Assembly: GCA_035048495.1 (NCBI GenBank)
Contig: CM068546.1
Location: 35,668,674 to 35,732,673 of the forward strand
Direction of reading: 5' to 3'
Origin: Euptelea pleiosperma
Lineage: Eukaryota; Streptophyta; Magnoliopsida; Ranunculales; Eupteleaceae
DNA length: 64,000 nt
Shown: positions 1 through 11,740 of the stretch, piece after piece
Layout: every line of letters begins with the position of its first letter
Position numbering within the stretch: position 1 is the first letter of the stretch
Position numbers and translations under genes: made by a program
Notes under the pieces: generated by a model
The model's database searches: none
The model's input: only the letters and a program-made list of their open reading frames with translations
What the model was told of the DNA's origin: nothing

Positions 1-2937
1 CAGCCCCGGGCTTGCAGCGTCTGAAGCAACTCCGAGGAAAGCAAGTACCTGAGTGCGCTAAGCAGCTTGACCTTCTTGAGCCGGTCACACGACGCCCTGA
101 GTACGAACTCGAACCCCTCTAACGAGACGTTGGTGAGGTGCACAAGCTTCACGTCTTGGAGACACCTCAAGTTCCCCATCACCATGCACAGCCCCATATC
201 TGATACCGGGCAATAGCTCAGGTTTATCTGCACCAAGATTGCTAATTAGATCAAAATGCACATAAAACCCAAAAAACTTAGCCACAGAGATTGATTGGAG
301 AGAAACCAAACCTGTCTGAGATTTGGTGAGTACTGAGCTAGAGCCCACAATCCTGTATCATTGATGTAGTAACATCGCTTCACGTCCAATTCAACTAGGC
401 TTTTGCAACCTACCGCAATTGCCACCAACCCGGTGCTAGTGATCTTCAGCAGCCTACGCATCTCTAAATCCGAGAGCTCCTCCAGAGTGCTTAGATACTT
501 CAACCCTCTGTCACTTATCTGTATACAGTAGCACAAGTTTAGCTTCTTCAGCTTCTTGCAACCGTTCGATATGGCCACCAACCCATCATCACTAATACTG
601 GTGCATCTGTAACACATAAATAAACAACACTTTTGAAGCACTGGTTGAACGGACTTTAATATATGCATGAGTTGATGCCAACCAATTAAATTTACCGGTA
701 TAGATCGAGTTCTTCAAGCTTTGGGCAGCTAGATCCTATATGGAACAGACCCTTATCAGAGATGTTTAGACAAAGGCCTAATTTCAGGTATCTGAGCTCC
801 GAACATCTCGACAAACACTCGAGTCCTGCATATAAGAGGAGATGATATTCAAACTAAAATAGAAGTAGACCCAACCTGACCGAACCGCCTGAACGCATAC
901 ATTCTAGACATCTTAATAAAATTTCCCAGTTACCTTTGTCATTGACGTTGCTACAGTCAGTAAGATCAATCTCCACCAAAAGGGAACAACACAATCCAAT
1001 CAGACCGAGACCCTTCTCTGTGACCAACTCACAAGATTCCAACTTAAGGCACAAGAGCTTCTTACAAGAATCTGCTACAGCAGCAAGCGTTGCATCGGTG
1101 ATCAAATGGCAGCATGTGAGATCGAGGGTCTTTAGGTTGCTATGGCTCGATACAAGCTCTATGATGCCTTCATCAGTTACCCCTGCACACTTGCTCAGTC
1201 CAATTTCCACCAAGTTCTTGCAGTTGACACCAATGGCATTGAGGTTCGAAGTGGACACTTGAGCCCCATCAAATCTTATTGAGTTCAAGTTCTTCAAGTC
1301 CTTAAGTTTTGATACAAGACATGTGGCAAGCTCCTAACACATCAAATTGCCTATTTTCTCAATTTAAGAATTACCCAAAAACAACACCACCCATAAATTC
1401 AAGAACTTAGTTTTCAAAAACAACTCACAGGTAAACAGTAACCGGCATTAATTTGTCGGATACCCTGATGGCCTTCAATCACCGATATTAACCCAGATGA
1501 ACTCACATTGTCACACCTTGATACATCGATACTCTGCAATAATGGAAATTACCCATTTTCTTCAAAATTCGAACTAATGAACTCAAAATCCCATTTTTTT
1601 TTCATAACGTTTTTTTGCTTGAATTCTTTTTTGGGCATTTGAGACGTGCAAAAAAAAAAAAAAAACCAGTAATACATTAAATAGTAATGAAACAGGAATT
1701 GGACTACAGGGACTATCAAATCGGGAGAACTTCATTTACATTGGAAATGAAATTAAATTGGCTGAAATTTCCTCACAGCCTCCATTAGTGAGTTTCATAG
1801 CTGGTCTGAGGTAGAAATTAGAAAAAGCCTAGGAACCTCAGTGGCTAAAAGGGGTTTTCACTTTTTTACCATTTGAAGCAAAGCCTGGAAGGGAAATCAG
1901 ATAAAGTAAAAGAAACCAATACCTAGGAATCTTGCAACCAAGCTACTTCTCAACTGGCTCTAAAATTCCCAAAAATATAAATATATTTAAATAATTAAAA
2001 ACCCAAATGAACCATTTATCACAAAATCCATTTGATAATTTTTTTCCCAGACCAAGACATTAAAAAGAAAAACGTTACCTGGAGTGAATCGTTTCCGTTT
2101 CGGAGAAAATGTAAGCCCTCGTCGTCTATAAAGGAGCATCCAACCATTGATAAAATCTCCAGTTTTTGAAGAAAAGAGATCGAATGGAGAGATTTATTGG
2201 TCACCTATGAACAAACCAGAAGAAATTAAAAAAAAAAAAAATGTCAAAAAGCAAGAGAAAACATGGGCATTAAAGAAAAAAAATACCTTGAGATAAGAGA
2301 TATCAAGAACTCTCAAGTTGGAACATTTCTTCGAGAGAAGCTCGATTCCAAGATCCGTTATCTCCAAACACCATTTCAAGCTCAACCTCTCCAATCTAAC
2401 ACACCCAATAACTATCTTCGCCAACCCAACATCCGTCACGCCCAAACACTTCACCAGCTTCAGATCCCTCAACCCCTTGGCGCACGATAGCGCGGACGCC
2501 TCCCGATCCCCAAGCCCGCGACAATACGACAAGTCAATCTCTTCCAAACACGGACACGACCGAACTACCACCTCCAACCCTGCCGATCTCAACCCGGTGG
2601 CTCTAAACAGATTCAACTTTCTCAGCCTCCGAGCCCAAAATCTTGACTCAACCCCGAAGGCAAACGCGACCGTACCATCGTCAATACGTGGGCAGGCGGA
2701 GAGGTCGAGAAGTTCAAGAGCATCGTACCTCCGTAAGAGACTCGGCAACGATTCGTGACGTAAGACTCGGAGGGTTTTCCGGTGAAGCGATTCGACTCGG
2801 AGGAAGTTTTTGCAGACCAATCTCCATGTTTTACGGTCGGAAGTTTCAGTAAGCTTGTCGAGTACCCTAAAGAGTAGATCTTCAGTCAAGAGAGTCAGAA
2901 TGGAAGGAGACAACATCAAGGCCTTTGCTTTCTTCAT
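1..2937 (-). CDS. F-box/LRR-repeat protein, FBL3-like (3' end outside window)
   Basis: Likely substrate-recognition subunit of an SCF ubiquitin ligase. Seven coding exons fit together in phase: 2287-2937, 2079-2204, 1429-1533, 934-1333, 696-825, 312-606 and 1-227 (running off the edge). Junctions follow GT-AG, for example CTCAAG|GTATTT at 2287 and TTTTGCAG-like acceptors. About 644 codons are visible. The N-terminus (start MKKAKAL at 2937) has an F-box at about residues 10-55 (LLTEDLLFRVLDKL, then WRLVCKNFLRVES). After it comes a long run of cysteine-containing LRRs of the form C..ITD.GL..L...C..L..LDL. I infer FBL3 type from this order and length; the family is about 660 residues, so little should be missing. 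A downstream Met (MLSPS) is an alternative start. No frameshift or in-frame stop was seen. The substrate cannot be told from sequence. Confidence 0.93.
1534..2078 (-). other. Second intron of the F-box/LRR gene
   Basis: This is the largest intron of the gene (545 bp), AT-rich, with poly-A/T runs near 1594-1665. No coding or repeat structure was recognised in it. Confidence 0.8.
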
Positions 2938-3746
2938 GATAGAGAGGATACAAGGAACTTAGGTGGGTACGAACAAGAAGAGGAGGCGAAGATGGAGAAG
3001 AGGCTGGTGAGTGGTTTCGAAGACAACGTGAGAAAATCCGAAACGGAATTTCCCCCCGAAACGTTTTTGTTTCGTTTGCATCGTTTCGTTTCTTTGTTTG
3101 CCAGGAAAGAGCAGTCGACGAGAGCGTTACGTTACCCCCCTCTCTCTCTCTATCTCTAAGTTGCAGAGAAAGCCAAAACAGTAATGGCAAGAGCGAGAGA
3201 GAGAGAGATCGATCCCTGGTTAAGACCCGGAAGAGGAAATCACCTGCTCAGAAAACCACCTTCACCAAATCATTCCAATCTTCCTCGTCTTTGAAAAGAA
3301 AGAGAGATCCGTCTGTACCCTAAACAGGGCCCACTATTTGTCTTGAAATGACTAAAATATCCTCTTTTCAATCACAGTAATCTATGCTAGATTTCTTAAA
3401 GAAGGTGCGGGGTATTTTTGGTATTGGAGCAGGGTGGGCCCTGATGGTTTGTTGGGTTGTGTTTGGTTTAGCTTGTGAGCGCGTACTGAGTACTGCTTTT
3501 TCCCCAAGTACAAAACCGTTCGTGCAAGCTGTCCCGCACTCGCACCATCTTCACACCTCTGCTCCACTACCGTACGGGGTGAGGAGTAGTGGGGACCACA
3601 AACGTGCACCGCCCGTACCTATCTACTCATAAAATAGACCGCCAGTCTTTATATAAGGGGCAATGTTAGTGGGGTCCACCACCACTACCCTCGCGACGTT
3701 CGCGGAAACTCTGTCTATCTTATCTTCATTATTCTCTTCTCGACAA
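2938..3746. other. Upstream region of the F-box/LRR gene
   Basis: The first 250 bp hold short CT/GA tracts (3137-3155, 3194-3210) typical of plant 5' UTRs and promoters. Beyond about 3300 there is no recognisable gene or repeat until the MITE cluster begins. Confidence 0.5.
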
Positions 3747-4149
3747 GAATAAAACTTTGATGACAATCTTGTCATCAAGGCCGATGGCAGGGCACAATAT
3801 GAGCCACGTGTAACACTCTTAGAGGACTCTGACCGTATGGATGTTTTTCCAATCATTAGCTGGACCTACAAACTAAAAATCAGCCAGATTAGTGATTTCT
3901 AGCCGTTGGATTGGAATTGTTTTCATGGGTTGATTTTAATCGTGGGAAATTTGAGCATTATTGACCGTTATTTGAGGTACAAAGATCCAAAGGTTTGAAA
4001 TCACAAATCAAGCTGATTTTTTATTTGTAGGTCCATATAGGGATTGGAAAAACATCCATACGGTCAGAGTCCTCTAAGAGTATGCCACGTGGCTACTATT
4101 GCACCCTGTCATCGTCCTTGATGACAGGCCTGTCATCAAAGTCTTACTC
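3747..4149. mobile_element. MULE-type foldback MITE, copy 1 (9-bp TSD)
   Basis: A 403-bp palindromic element. It begins GAATAAAACTTTGATGACA and ends with the inverse TGTCATCAAAGTCTTACTC. The 9-bp direct repeat TCTCGACAA flanks it at 3738-3746 and 4150-4158. The arms contain the core shared by many repeats in this window: a CACGTG G-box, CCGTATGGATGTTT, AAAAATCAGCC and GATTAGTGATTTCTA, each present again in inverse form. It has no coding capacity. A 9-bp duplication with long inverted arms points to the Mutator superfamily. Confidence 0.93.
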
Positions 4150-4196
4150 TCTCGACAATAACAAAACCTAGAAAATGAGAATCATACTAACTAAAC

Positions 4197-4601
4197 GAGT
4201 AAAACTTGTGTCGCAAGATGTTGTGACGGAAGCCGGTCACAGCACTCAATACGAGCCATGTGGCATACGATCAGAGGCCGCTGACCGTATGGATGTTTGG
4301 CCAATCCCTCGGTAGACCTACAAACCAAAATCAGCCTGATTAGTGATATACAACCTTTGGATTTTTGCACCCAAATAACGATCAATAATGCTCAAATTCC
4401 TACCGTTAAAATCAACCCATGAAAATAACTTCAATTGAATCGGTTAGAAATCACGAATCAGGCTGATTTTTGGTGTACCGATCCATCGAGTGACTGGCCA
4501 AACATCCATACGGTCATCGTCCTCTAATAATATTCCACGTGGCTCGTATCGAGTGCTGTGACCGGCTTCCGTCACAACATCTTGTGTCACAAGTTTTACT
4601 C
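4197..4601. mobile_element. MULE-type foldback MITE, copy 2 (9-bp TSD)
   Basis: A 405-bp element with near-perfect ends GAGTAAAACTTGTG...CAAGTTTTACTC. The exact 9-bp target duplication TAACTAAAC lies at 4188-4196 and 4602-4610. The outer arms (GACGGAAGCCGGTCACAGCAC) differ from copy 1, while the inner core (CCGTATGGATGTTTGGCCAATCC, AAATCAGCCTGATTAGTGAT) is the same. It lies only 47 bp from copy 1. Confidence 0.94.
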
Positions 4602-4649
4602 TAACTAAACCTGGTTATTTTAGAAAATCTGGTTGGGTTAACTCCTGAT

Positions 4650-4975
4650 TAGGCCTCGGAGCGAAGCTGCCAACCGCAGCCAACCACGTGTCAAATTCTT
4701 TATAGTACACTGACCGAATGGATGCTTGGCCAATAACTAAGTGGACCTACGAACCAAAAATCAGCTGGATTAGTGATTTAAAACCTTTGGATCTTTGTAC
4801 CCAAATAATGCTCAAATTCCCACGGTTACCAACGCTTAAAACCACTGATCAGATTTATTTTTGGTTTGTAGGTTCACCTAGTGACGTGCCAGGTGGCTCA
4901 GGTGGCTCGTATTAGCTGCAGTGTGCGACGTCCCTGACTGCAGGTGTCATGAAGCTTACTCCACGACTACAACCA
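4650..4975. mobile_element. MULE-type foldback MITE, degenerate copy 3
   Basis: The shared core is present (CTGACCGAATGGATGCTTGGCC, AAAAATCAGCTGGATTAGTGATT, and the inverse arm TTTTTGGTTTGTAGGTTCACC). The ends are eroded and no target duplication was found, so the boundaries are approximate. Confidence 0.7.
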
Positions 4976-4979
4976 CCCA

Positions 4980-5306
4980 CGATATGAACCTCGTGGCTTA
5001 CTTTTAGAGGACACTGACCGTATATATGTTTGGCCAATTCTTAAGTAGATACATCAAAAATCAACCTGATTAGTGATTTCTAGGCATTGGATTGGAGTCA
5101 TTTTAATGGGTTGATTTTAACCGTCGGAATTTGAGAATTAGTAACCATTATTTGTGTACAAGGATCCAAAGGTTAGAAATCACTAATCAGGTTGATTTTT
5201 GGTTTGTAGGCCCTTATAGGGATTGGCCAAATATCCATACAATTTAGCGTGCTCTAAAAGTGTGTCACGTGGTTCATATTGTGGGCGGTCAGCAAAGTTT
5301 TACATA
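4980..5306. mobile_element. MULE-type foldback MITE, copy 4
   Basis: The shared core appears in both orientations (AGAGGACACTGACCG near 5008; inverse arm from about 5190 to GTGTGTCACGTGG). The right end AAAGTTTTAC resembles copies 1 and 2. Boundaries are approximate. Confidence 0.75.
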
Positions 5307-5335
5307 TGATTCAACTTCACTCACATGGTCACCAA

Positions 5336-5725
5336 GAGTAAAACTTTGATGACTTGGCCCTGTCATCGAGGCCAATGAGCCATGTGGCACACCCTTAGAG
5401 GACTTTGACTGTATGGATGTTTGGTCAACCTCTAGGTGGACCCACAAACCAAAAATCAGCCACATTAGTGCTTTCTAAACATTGGATTGGATTATTTTCA
5501 CGGGTTGATTTTAACCCTGAGAATTTGAGCATTATTAACCATTATTTGAGGTACAATGATCGAAAGGTTTAAAATCACTAAGCAAGCTGATTTTTGGTTT
5601 GTAGGTCCACCTAGGGTTTGGAAAACATCCATACACTCAGAACCCTTTAAGAGTGTGCCACGTGGTTCATATTGCACGTTGTCATTGGCCTCGATGACAC
5701 AGGACCCTGTCATCAAAGTTTTAAG
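5336..5725. mobile_element. MULE-type foldback MITE, copy 5
   Basis: The left end GAGTAAAACTTTGATGAC matches copy 1 and the right end TGTCATCAAAGTTTTA is its inverse. Inner arms carry the shared core and a CACGTG G-box at about 5660. The right terminus seems altered, so no clean target duplication could be read. Confidence 0.82.
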
Positions 5726-6950
5726 AAAAACAATGGCTTAAAGTCCATGTATTATGCTTCCAAGGCTGCGTTTGAGTAATCTTAAAATAAGTTAAAAATC
5801 AGCTTATAGCTTATTAAAAAGAAAAAAATTCAGATTTTTTGTTTTATTTGCCAAGTTAAGTAGAAACCTGCGTATAGCTTATGCACCTAACACCTTTTAA
5901 GCACGCATACTCAAATCAAACTTTAATGGAACTCTTTAAATACCTAAAATGTCATTTTATTCCTTCAAACTCGACCAATAGAACCGAAATGATTAGAACC
6001 GAATTTATAAATAATTATTCATTTTCTTTAGCTGTCATCTGATTTACCTTAATTTAAACATCAATATATTATAAGGGAAAAAAAACGACTATAATCAAAT
6101 CAAAGTTTTCTATTGAATAACTGTTCATTTTTTTAATAAAATAAACTTTCATTTTTTTAATAAAGTTGAAATATTTTATTAATAATAAGTGGTTTATTTC
6201 AATTTAATAAAAGATTGATATTCTATTTTAGGGGGAAAATAGTAAATCTCGAGCCTCTGGTTTTATATGGGTTTCTCCTGAATTGCAAGTCTTCATCCTG
6301 CGGTAGGTATGCCTCCACCGAAAGCGGCGGAGGCAAAGTTGAATAAGACTTATTATCATCATCATCATCATCATCATTATTATTATTGTAAGTATCTGGT
6401 TAAGTCTTGACAATGCTATGGATTGGACACCATTGACTTTTCATTGGTATAAGTCTGCATTCAACATGGTTGGATGATCTCAACTATCAAATTTACTCAA
6501 TTCATTTGGACAATTTTACAGATCAAATGATTGAATCATCTATAGATTGACCTTGGAGATCTCTTAGGTGGGTCGGTTGAACATTGTGTCCGAAACCTCA
6601 CTCCCAAATGACTTCGACATCGCCTGATATAGTCTGTAGACCGGCATTTATTGGCCATAATTTTAATTTAGAACCAGGAACAAGAATATGTTGGCGAATT
6701 GGGAGAAATTTCTATGCAATGAAGACTTTAACCATTTGATCCAGATGATTTTGGGGTTTAGGTCTCTGAGAATGGCAGTTCAATCGAATTGTTTTGGACG
6801 ATAAAACATGGTAACTGACCAATAAAACACCAAAATGAGATCTTGTTATTATGAAGCTTAGAAAATAAACAAAACTCCGCCCACAATTTCGAATGAATAA
6901 ACAACAAAGAACAACAAAGAATAAGAATCCACCCCCAATTATCAATCTTG
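5726..6950. other. Intergenic, 3' of the proline-rich gene; ATC microsatellite
   Basis: No gene was recognised. The stretch is AT-rich. A (ATC)n/(ATT)n microsatellite occupies about 6353-6387. The part adjoining 6950 should contain the 3' UTR of the proline-rich gene. Confidence 0.5.
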
Positions 6951-6958
6951 ATCACTCT

Positions 6959-8711
6959 CTAATAACCACCACCGGTGGATTTAGGCTCTGGTGTGTAAAC
7001 AAAAGGCCCCACAGAGTAAACTTTCATGTTCTTGTTGACAAGGAGGCGATATGAACCTAGAAGAGCACCAGTTACACCCTTGTTGACATCAGTGGGAACA
7101 CTGCAGGCCTTTAATGGAGAGCTTTCGAGGAATGCCTTGCACTCCGAAAGCTTACAGTTGCTCTCTAGCTCTGAAGGAACCAATTTCGCGAAGAAGTAAC
7201 CCTTCTTGTCGGTTGCGGCACTCAAGATAGAGAAGGGAGCTGACTCGTACCCATTTTCGTGGACGGCCAAACATGTTACTCTTGCCACAGCACCTACACA
7301 CAAAGGGAAATGAATTAGAAGGGTAGTCTTTTTTTTCTTTTTTTGTTCTTGGACCTTGCTTGGTAGTATTACAAATGTTTGCGTGCAAACGTTTGCAGCA
7401 TTTGTGCATTTTTGGTGGCGCACATCCAACAAATATCAATCAATGTTTTGCCAAAATGTATTCTAATGTTTGCGCAGCTGCAAGCAATTGGCAAAGGCAA
7501 ATGACTCTCACCCCACTTGATCCCCTCCCCCCATTGCAAATATTTGATTATTAAATATTTACCTACAAAACTACAAACAGGATACCAAGCATAGCCTTAA
7601 TTTTGGTCATTTGTGTTAAAACTTTGCTCCTAACCACTTGGGAGTGAAGGTGCTCCTAAGCGGCTATCTCATTGACATGTACCCACAACAAATCTCACAT
7701 TTTGGGGGTACGCATGAAGAGGACATTGTACATTGCATGTTTATGGACAATAATTGTGATCTATAAGCCTTCTAAAAGAAATATGGTGTATAACTAATTA
7801 CCTTCGAGTGGGATGATTTTAGAGCCTGATTGACAATAAACAATCCCTTGTACGCCCATGCTTGTAAGGAGCTCCTTTTTTTCAACTTTTGGCTTCTCAA
7901 GGCTAAATTTTGGCTCGTAACCGTAAGGCTTTGGCTTCTCAATGGTAGGTTTTGGCTCATAACCATAAGGCTTTGGCTTCTCAAGGGTAGGTTTGGGCTC
8001 GTAACCATAAGGCTTTGGCTTCTCAAGGTTAGGTTTTGGCTCGTAACCATAAGGCTTTGGCTTTTCAATGGTAGGCTTAGGCTCGTAACCATATGGCTTT
8101 GGCTTTTCAAGGCTAGGTTTTGGCTGATCTACCTTTGGCTCGTAACCATAAGGTTTTGGCTTTTCAAGGCTAGGTATTGGCTGCTCTACCTTTGGCTTTT
8201 CAAGGATAGGCTTTGACTCGTAACCATAAGGCTTTTCAAGTGTAGGCTTTGGCTGCTTTACCTTTGGCTTTTCAAGGATTGGCTTTGGCTCGTAACCATA
8301 AGGTTTTGGCTTTTCAAGGCTAGGTATTGGTTGCTCTACCTTTGGCTTTTCAAGGATAGGCCTTGGCTCGTAACCATAAGGCTTTGGCTTTTCAAGGGTA
8401 GGCTTTGGCTGCTCTACCTTTGGCTTTTCAAGGATAGGCTTTGACTCGTAACCATAAGGCTTTGGCTTTTCAAGGATTGGCTTTGGCTCGTAACCATAAG
8501 GCTTTGGCTTTTCGAGGGTAGGTTTTGGCTCGTAACCATAAGGTTTTGGCTTTTCAAGGCTAGGTTTAGGCTCATAACCATAAGGCTTTGGCTTTTCAGG
8601 GATAGGTTTTGGGTCGTACCCATAAGACCCAGGACCACCAGCAGAGGCACCAATAACAGAGAAAGACAAGAAAACAAGAGACAACGCTAGTAAGAGATGG
8701 CTGAGGGCCAT
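6959..8711 (-). CDS. Proline-rich cell-wall protein with Pollen Ole e 1 domain
   Basis: Secreted structural wall protein of the PRP2/PRP4 type. Exon 1 is 7802-8711 and exon 2 is 6959-7293. The junction CTCGAAG|GTAATT...TGTGTAG|GTGCTGTG splits a Gly codon and gives 414 residues. The first ~24 residues (MALSHLLLALSLVFLSFS...) form a signal peptide. Residues ~28-275 are a repeat domain with 14 YGY units, mostly KPKPYGYEPKPxLE, with variants carrying VEQP, VKQP or VDQP. The C-terminal part has the Ole e 1-type pattern with spaced cysteines (GIVYC, RVTC, SNCKLSEC, KAC). The Pro and Tyr residues suggest hydroxylation and cross-linking in the wall; that is inference. Start: the only Met before the signal peptide, ~80 bp downstream of a TATA box. 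Confidence 0.93.
7294..7801 (-). other. Intron of the proline-rich gene, with a TTTGC-rich repeat
   Basis: This 508-bp intron contains at about 7365-7560 a repeat (GTTTGCG, GGTGGCGCA, AACAAATAT, GGCAAATGACTCTC). The same motifs in the same order occur downstream of both PP2-B F-box genes (52475-52690 and 59770-59960). This suggests an unnamed MITE or similar short transposon. Confidence 0.6.
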
Positions 8712-8788
8712 GACTATGTATGAAGGTATGACTGTGTTGTATTTTTGGAGGCAGGTGGCTTGATTTTGAAGTGACTACCACCATGCCC

Positions 8789-8795
8789 TTTTATA
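8789..8795 (-). promoter_or_regulatory. TATA box of the proline-rich gene
   Basis: On the minus strand TATAAAA lies about 80 bp upstream of the start codon, at a normal distance for a plant core promoter. Confidence 0.7.
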
Positions 8796-9029
8796 AGGAT
8801 GTTTCGCATTATTATTATATTCCTTATGATATTTAATTGGTTGTGGAAGCAAGTGGGTATATACATGGCTGCACGACGCGTGGAATCTTAAAGGTTTGGG
8901 AGACACGAACATTGATTGAAGGCAACACATACAAGGAGAAGGGTGATATGCTTGACACGCTTATTGAGTATTCTCTATGCATAACATGGATGTCTGCCAT
9001 GTGGCATACTGCCCATCATCATGATTGAT

Positions 9030-11100
9030 CCATGGGCTAACCCCTTGAGTTCGCTACAGTCCAAAAGTTCTGCTAATCTTCAATACAAGGTCTAGGTCCA
9101 AGCCCAACCCAACTATTTGATAGCCCAAAGCAACTAGACCGAAGCTTGGGCCCTACTTGGTTCGCTGCACTGGGATGCATTTTGCACTCTAGTGCAAATG
9201 CAATGAGTTGCATTGCAGTCACTTACCATGGTTTTTAGGCTGCACATGCTTGCATCAATTTCGTAAAGAGTTTGCAATAAGGGCTTGGCAACCACTTCAC
9301 ATCAACTCGTTTGCACGCCCCCAACCCATCACGTGTAATCCCAAAATTGTGACAAGTGGGTGCATTGCATCCGATTTGCATTGAACCAAGCAAGGCCTTG
9401 GTCTGTAATTAGCTCTAGAAACCCAAGCTGTGCTTAATAATTGTTTGGGGTATGCTATTTAAATGGAAGATTAATAAGGCCCCAACCAATTTGCAGTATA
9501 AGTGGAAGGCCCAAGCCCATCATGAGAAAATATTTGCTGTCCCTTTGAAATCTCCCCCCTCCCAACGCCAAAAATGCAATGTGGAGCACCCTTTAGGGCC
9601 CACTGACCTTATGGATGTTTGGTCCACCCCTTGAGGGAAGTACATAACAAAAATCACCTTGATTGATAATTTCTAACAGTTATTATTTAGCATCCAAAGA
9701 GATCTACACATGGCATTTTGGGCGGGGGACATCAAACTTGGGCTCCTAGTAATGTGCCTGTGTAATTAGAGAAATAGGAAATGACCAAAATGCCATTTTT
9801 TAGAAAGAAAAAGAAAAACAATTAAAAAAAAGCGCGTCGTTGATGGCTTAAGGGGTAAGTCTCATTATAACTTAAAGATTTAACTTCAAACGCGAACATG
9901 TAGTGAATATGTTATTTTAAGTCCCTCTAGACAGTCGGGCTAGGGCTAGGCCAAGGCTTAACAGTTAGCAAAAATTACCCTAGCCCGGTCCAAATGTAAT
10001 GTCCCGGTCTGTTATTTATTAATAGGCTGGTCAGGCCTAAAACATTGGGCTCACAAGTGGTCGAGGTTGGGGCTAGCCACACATATCTTGAGCAAGGCTC
10101 AGGCAGAGCTGGGCCCTGCTCATTAATATCCCCAAGTCACCCTGCGGGCATATGGCAAAAGTCCAACTCATCTCCTAATTAAGGGCAACCCAATCAGATT
10201 TTTTGTCCGACCCTAATGGTCTTGAACTTGGGCTGCATTTATAGGCCAACGGACTCGGCACTGGGCATGGGATTGATTTTAAAGCCCAGTACATAAATGG
10301 GCCTGTCTTATGGTTAACAAAATTACGTTAGTCCGGCCCAAATCTAATTGTCCGCCCTTATATCTACTATTGGCCCCCATATATATCTGGCCCGTCTTGG
10401 GCAAAGTTCAACCCGGCCCATTAACACCCTTGGACCTAATAAAACAAGGCCAAGTTGGGTTTCAATGTGGGTCCACTAGGACACATCTTGGGCTTTTAAG
10501 ACCTACACCAGGTTAACAAAAAATAGATAAATTGCTGCTTTTGAATTCTAAACTATAGTCGGGAAATTATTTTTAACATCTAAAGGTGCCCAATTAGATA
10601 GACAGTAAGAATGGTCTAGCAGCCCCCTTGACCCAACCAGAGCATAGTAGCCATCCAATATACGTATCTAGGCTGTTAACAATATGTTTTCAGATTGACC
10701 AGTTGGTATACATAGTTGTTTCACCTTTCCCCAACAGGTTTATGTTTTGGGGTAAATGGTTGTTTAATACATCTGACCTTCCAAAATAATGCAACGTTAA
10801 ATCTGTAACCTCATATAGGGAGCATGTCTCTAATCACCCTATGAAGACCTTGCAGGTGACTTCTTTGGAATTGTTTTTTTTTTCCCATTTGAGCAATTCT
10901 TCCATTTTCTCTTGCTTCAAAAAGCCAATGATCAATACCAATAGATGGCAATCACAAAGAGGATCATGAAAACAATCACTCGGACAGAAACACAAGATTT
11001 ACATGGTTTAACACTTAAGGGCTACATCCATGTATGTGATGACAATCGACAACTTCTACTATATATATGTAAACTTAAAAGATACGAAATAAGCCTAAAA
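9030..11100. other. Repeat-rich intergenic region
   Basis: No gene was seen. 9147-9397 is a foldback repeat with ends GGCCCTACTTGGTTCGCTGCA and TTGAACCAAGCAAGGCC, rich in TGCA/GCAAATGC; relatives lie at 29046-29311 and 29363-29553. 9595-9680 is a scrap of the MITE core. 9925-10510 is a degenerate repeat rich in GGGC/GCCC (GGGCTAGG, CCCGGCCCA), with relatives near 41170, 57120, 58860 and 59600. Confidence 0.6.
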
Positions 11101-11109
11101 CAATGCTTA

Positions 11110-11740
11110 TATATAAGTGATGTAGAACGGGTTGCTGGGCAATTTCTGGAACGTCAAGCTAGAAAGGAAATCAATTTAAAAAAAAAAAAAGAGAGAGTAA
11201 ACTTCAAATGGCTATCATTCGGCCGTCGAAAATCAGATTGCTCATGTAATGTGCCCAAGATGATTACTTCAGGTCATGACACCGAATTTCTTAGTCACTT
11301 TTTAAGGAAGTTGTGTCATAGATTTGACATATCATTACAGTACAATAGTATATGTCATCTGCAAACAGATGGACATACTGACATACGAAGGTCGTGAATA
11401 GGGCATTGGAGAGTATCGTTCGATGTATTTCTAGAGATAAACCCAAGTTGTGATTCTTTTCTCTCGCGTAGGCAAAGTTTGCTTTCAACAATATGGTGAA
11501 CAGGTCTACAGAAAAGTCTTTTTTGTAATATGGTCGGGTGTCCATGCATACATTAGACTTGGTGGATTTATCCAAGCTTCCGGGTTTGTCTATTGCAGCA
11601 GAGAACATTGTCGATAAAATTCAAGTCTAATGCAAATTACGAGGCAGATGCAAACAAGCACAGGAGGCTGAAGGTATTTGAGGAGAGAAACTTGGTGATG
11701 GTTTATCTCAAGGAACAGCGAGGAAAAGGAACATCTATAT
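11110..11740 (+). mobile_element. Ty3/gypsy retrotransposon remnant, integrase portion (5' part)
   Basis: From 11259 the reading TSGHDTEFLSHFLRKL...SLQYNSICHLQTDGHTD matches the Ty3/gypsy integrase core (the family pattern is D.KF.S.F...L.....S..YHPQTDGQTE). After a frame change it continues as VVNRALESIVRCISRDKPK. At about 11550 come ALDLVDLSKLPG and IAAENIVDKIQ, and near 11640 a piece like YEADANKHRRLKVFEERNLVMVYL. Several stops and shifts break it. Upstream, 11119-11190 holds DVERVAGQFLE, a motif that belongs at the 3' end of pol and recurs at 12659, so the remnant is rearranged. Confidence 0.8.

Noticed and set aside
7772..8677. Several long open frames overlapping the proline-rich gene in other frames and on the plus strand
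   Set aside because: They are repeat-driven shadows of the YGY repeat domain; the spliced minus-strand gene explains the region fully.
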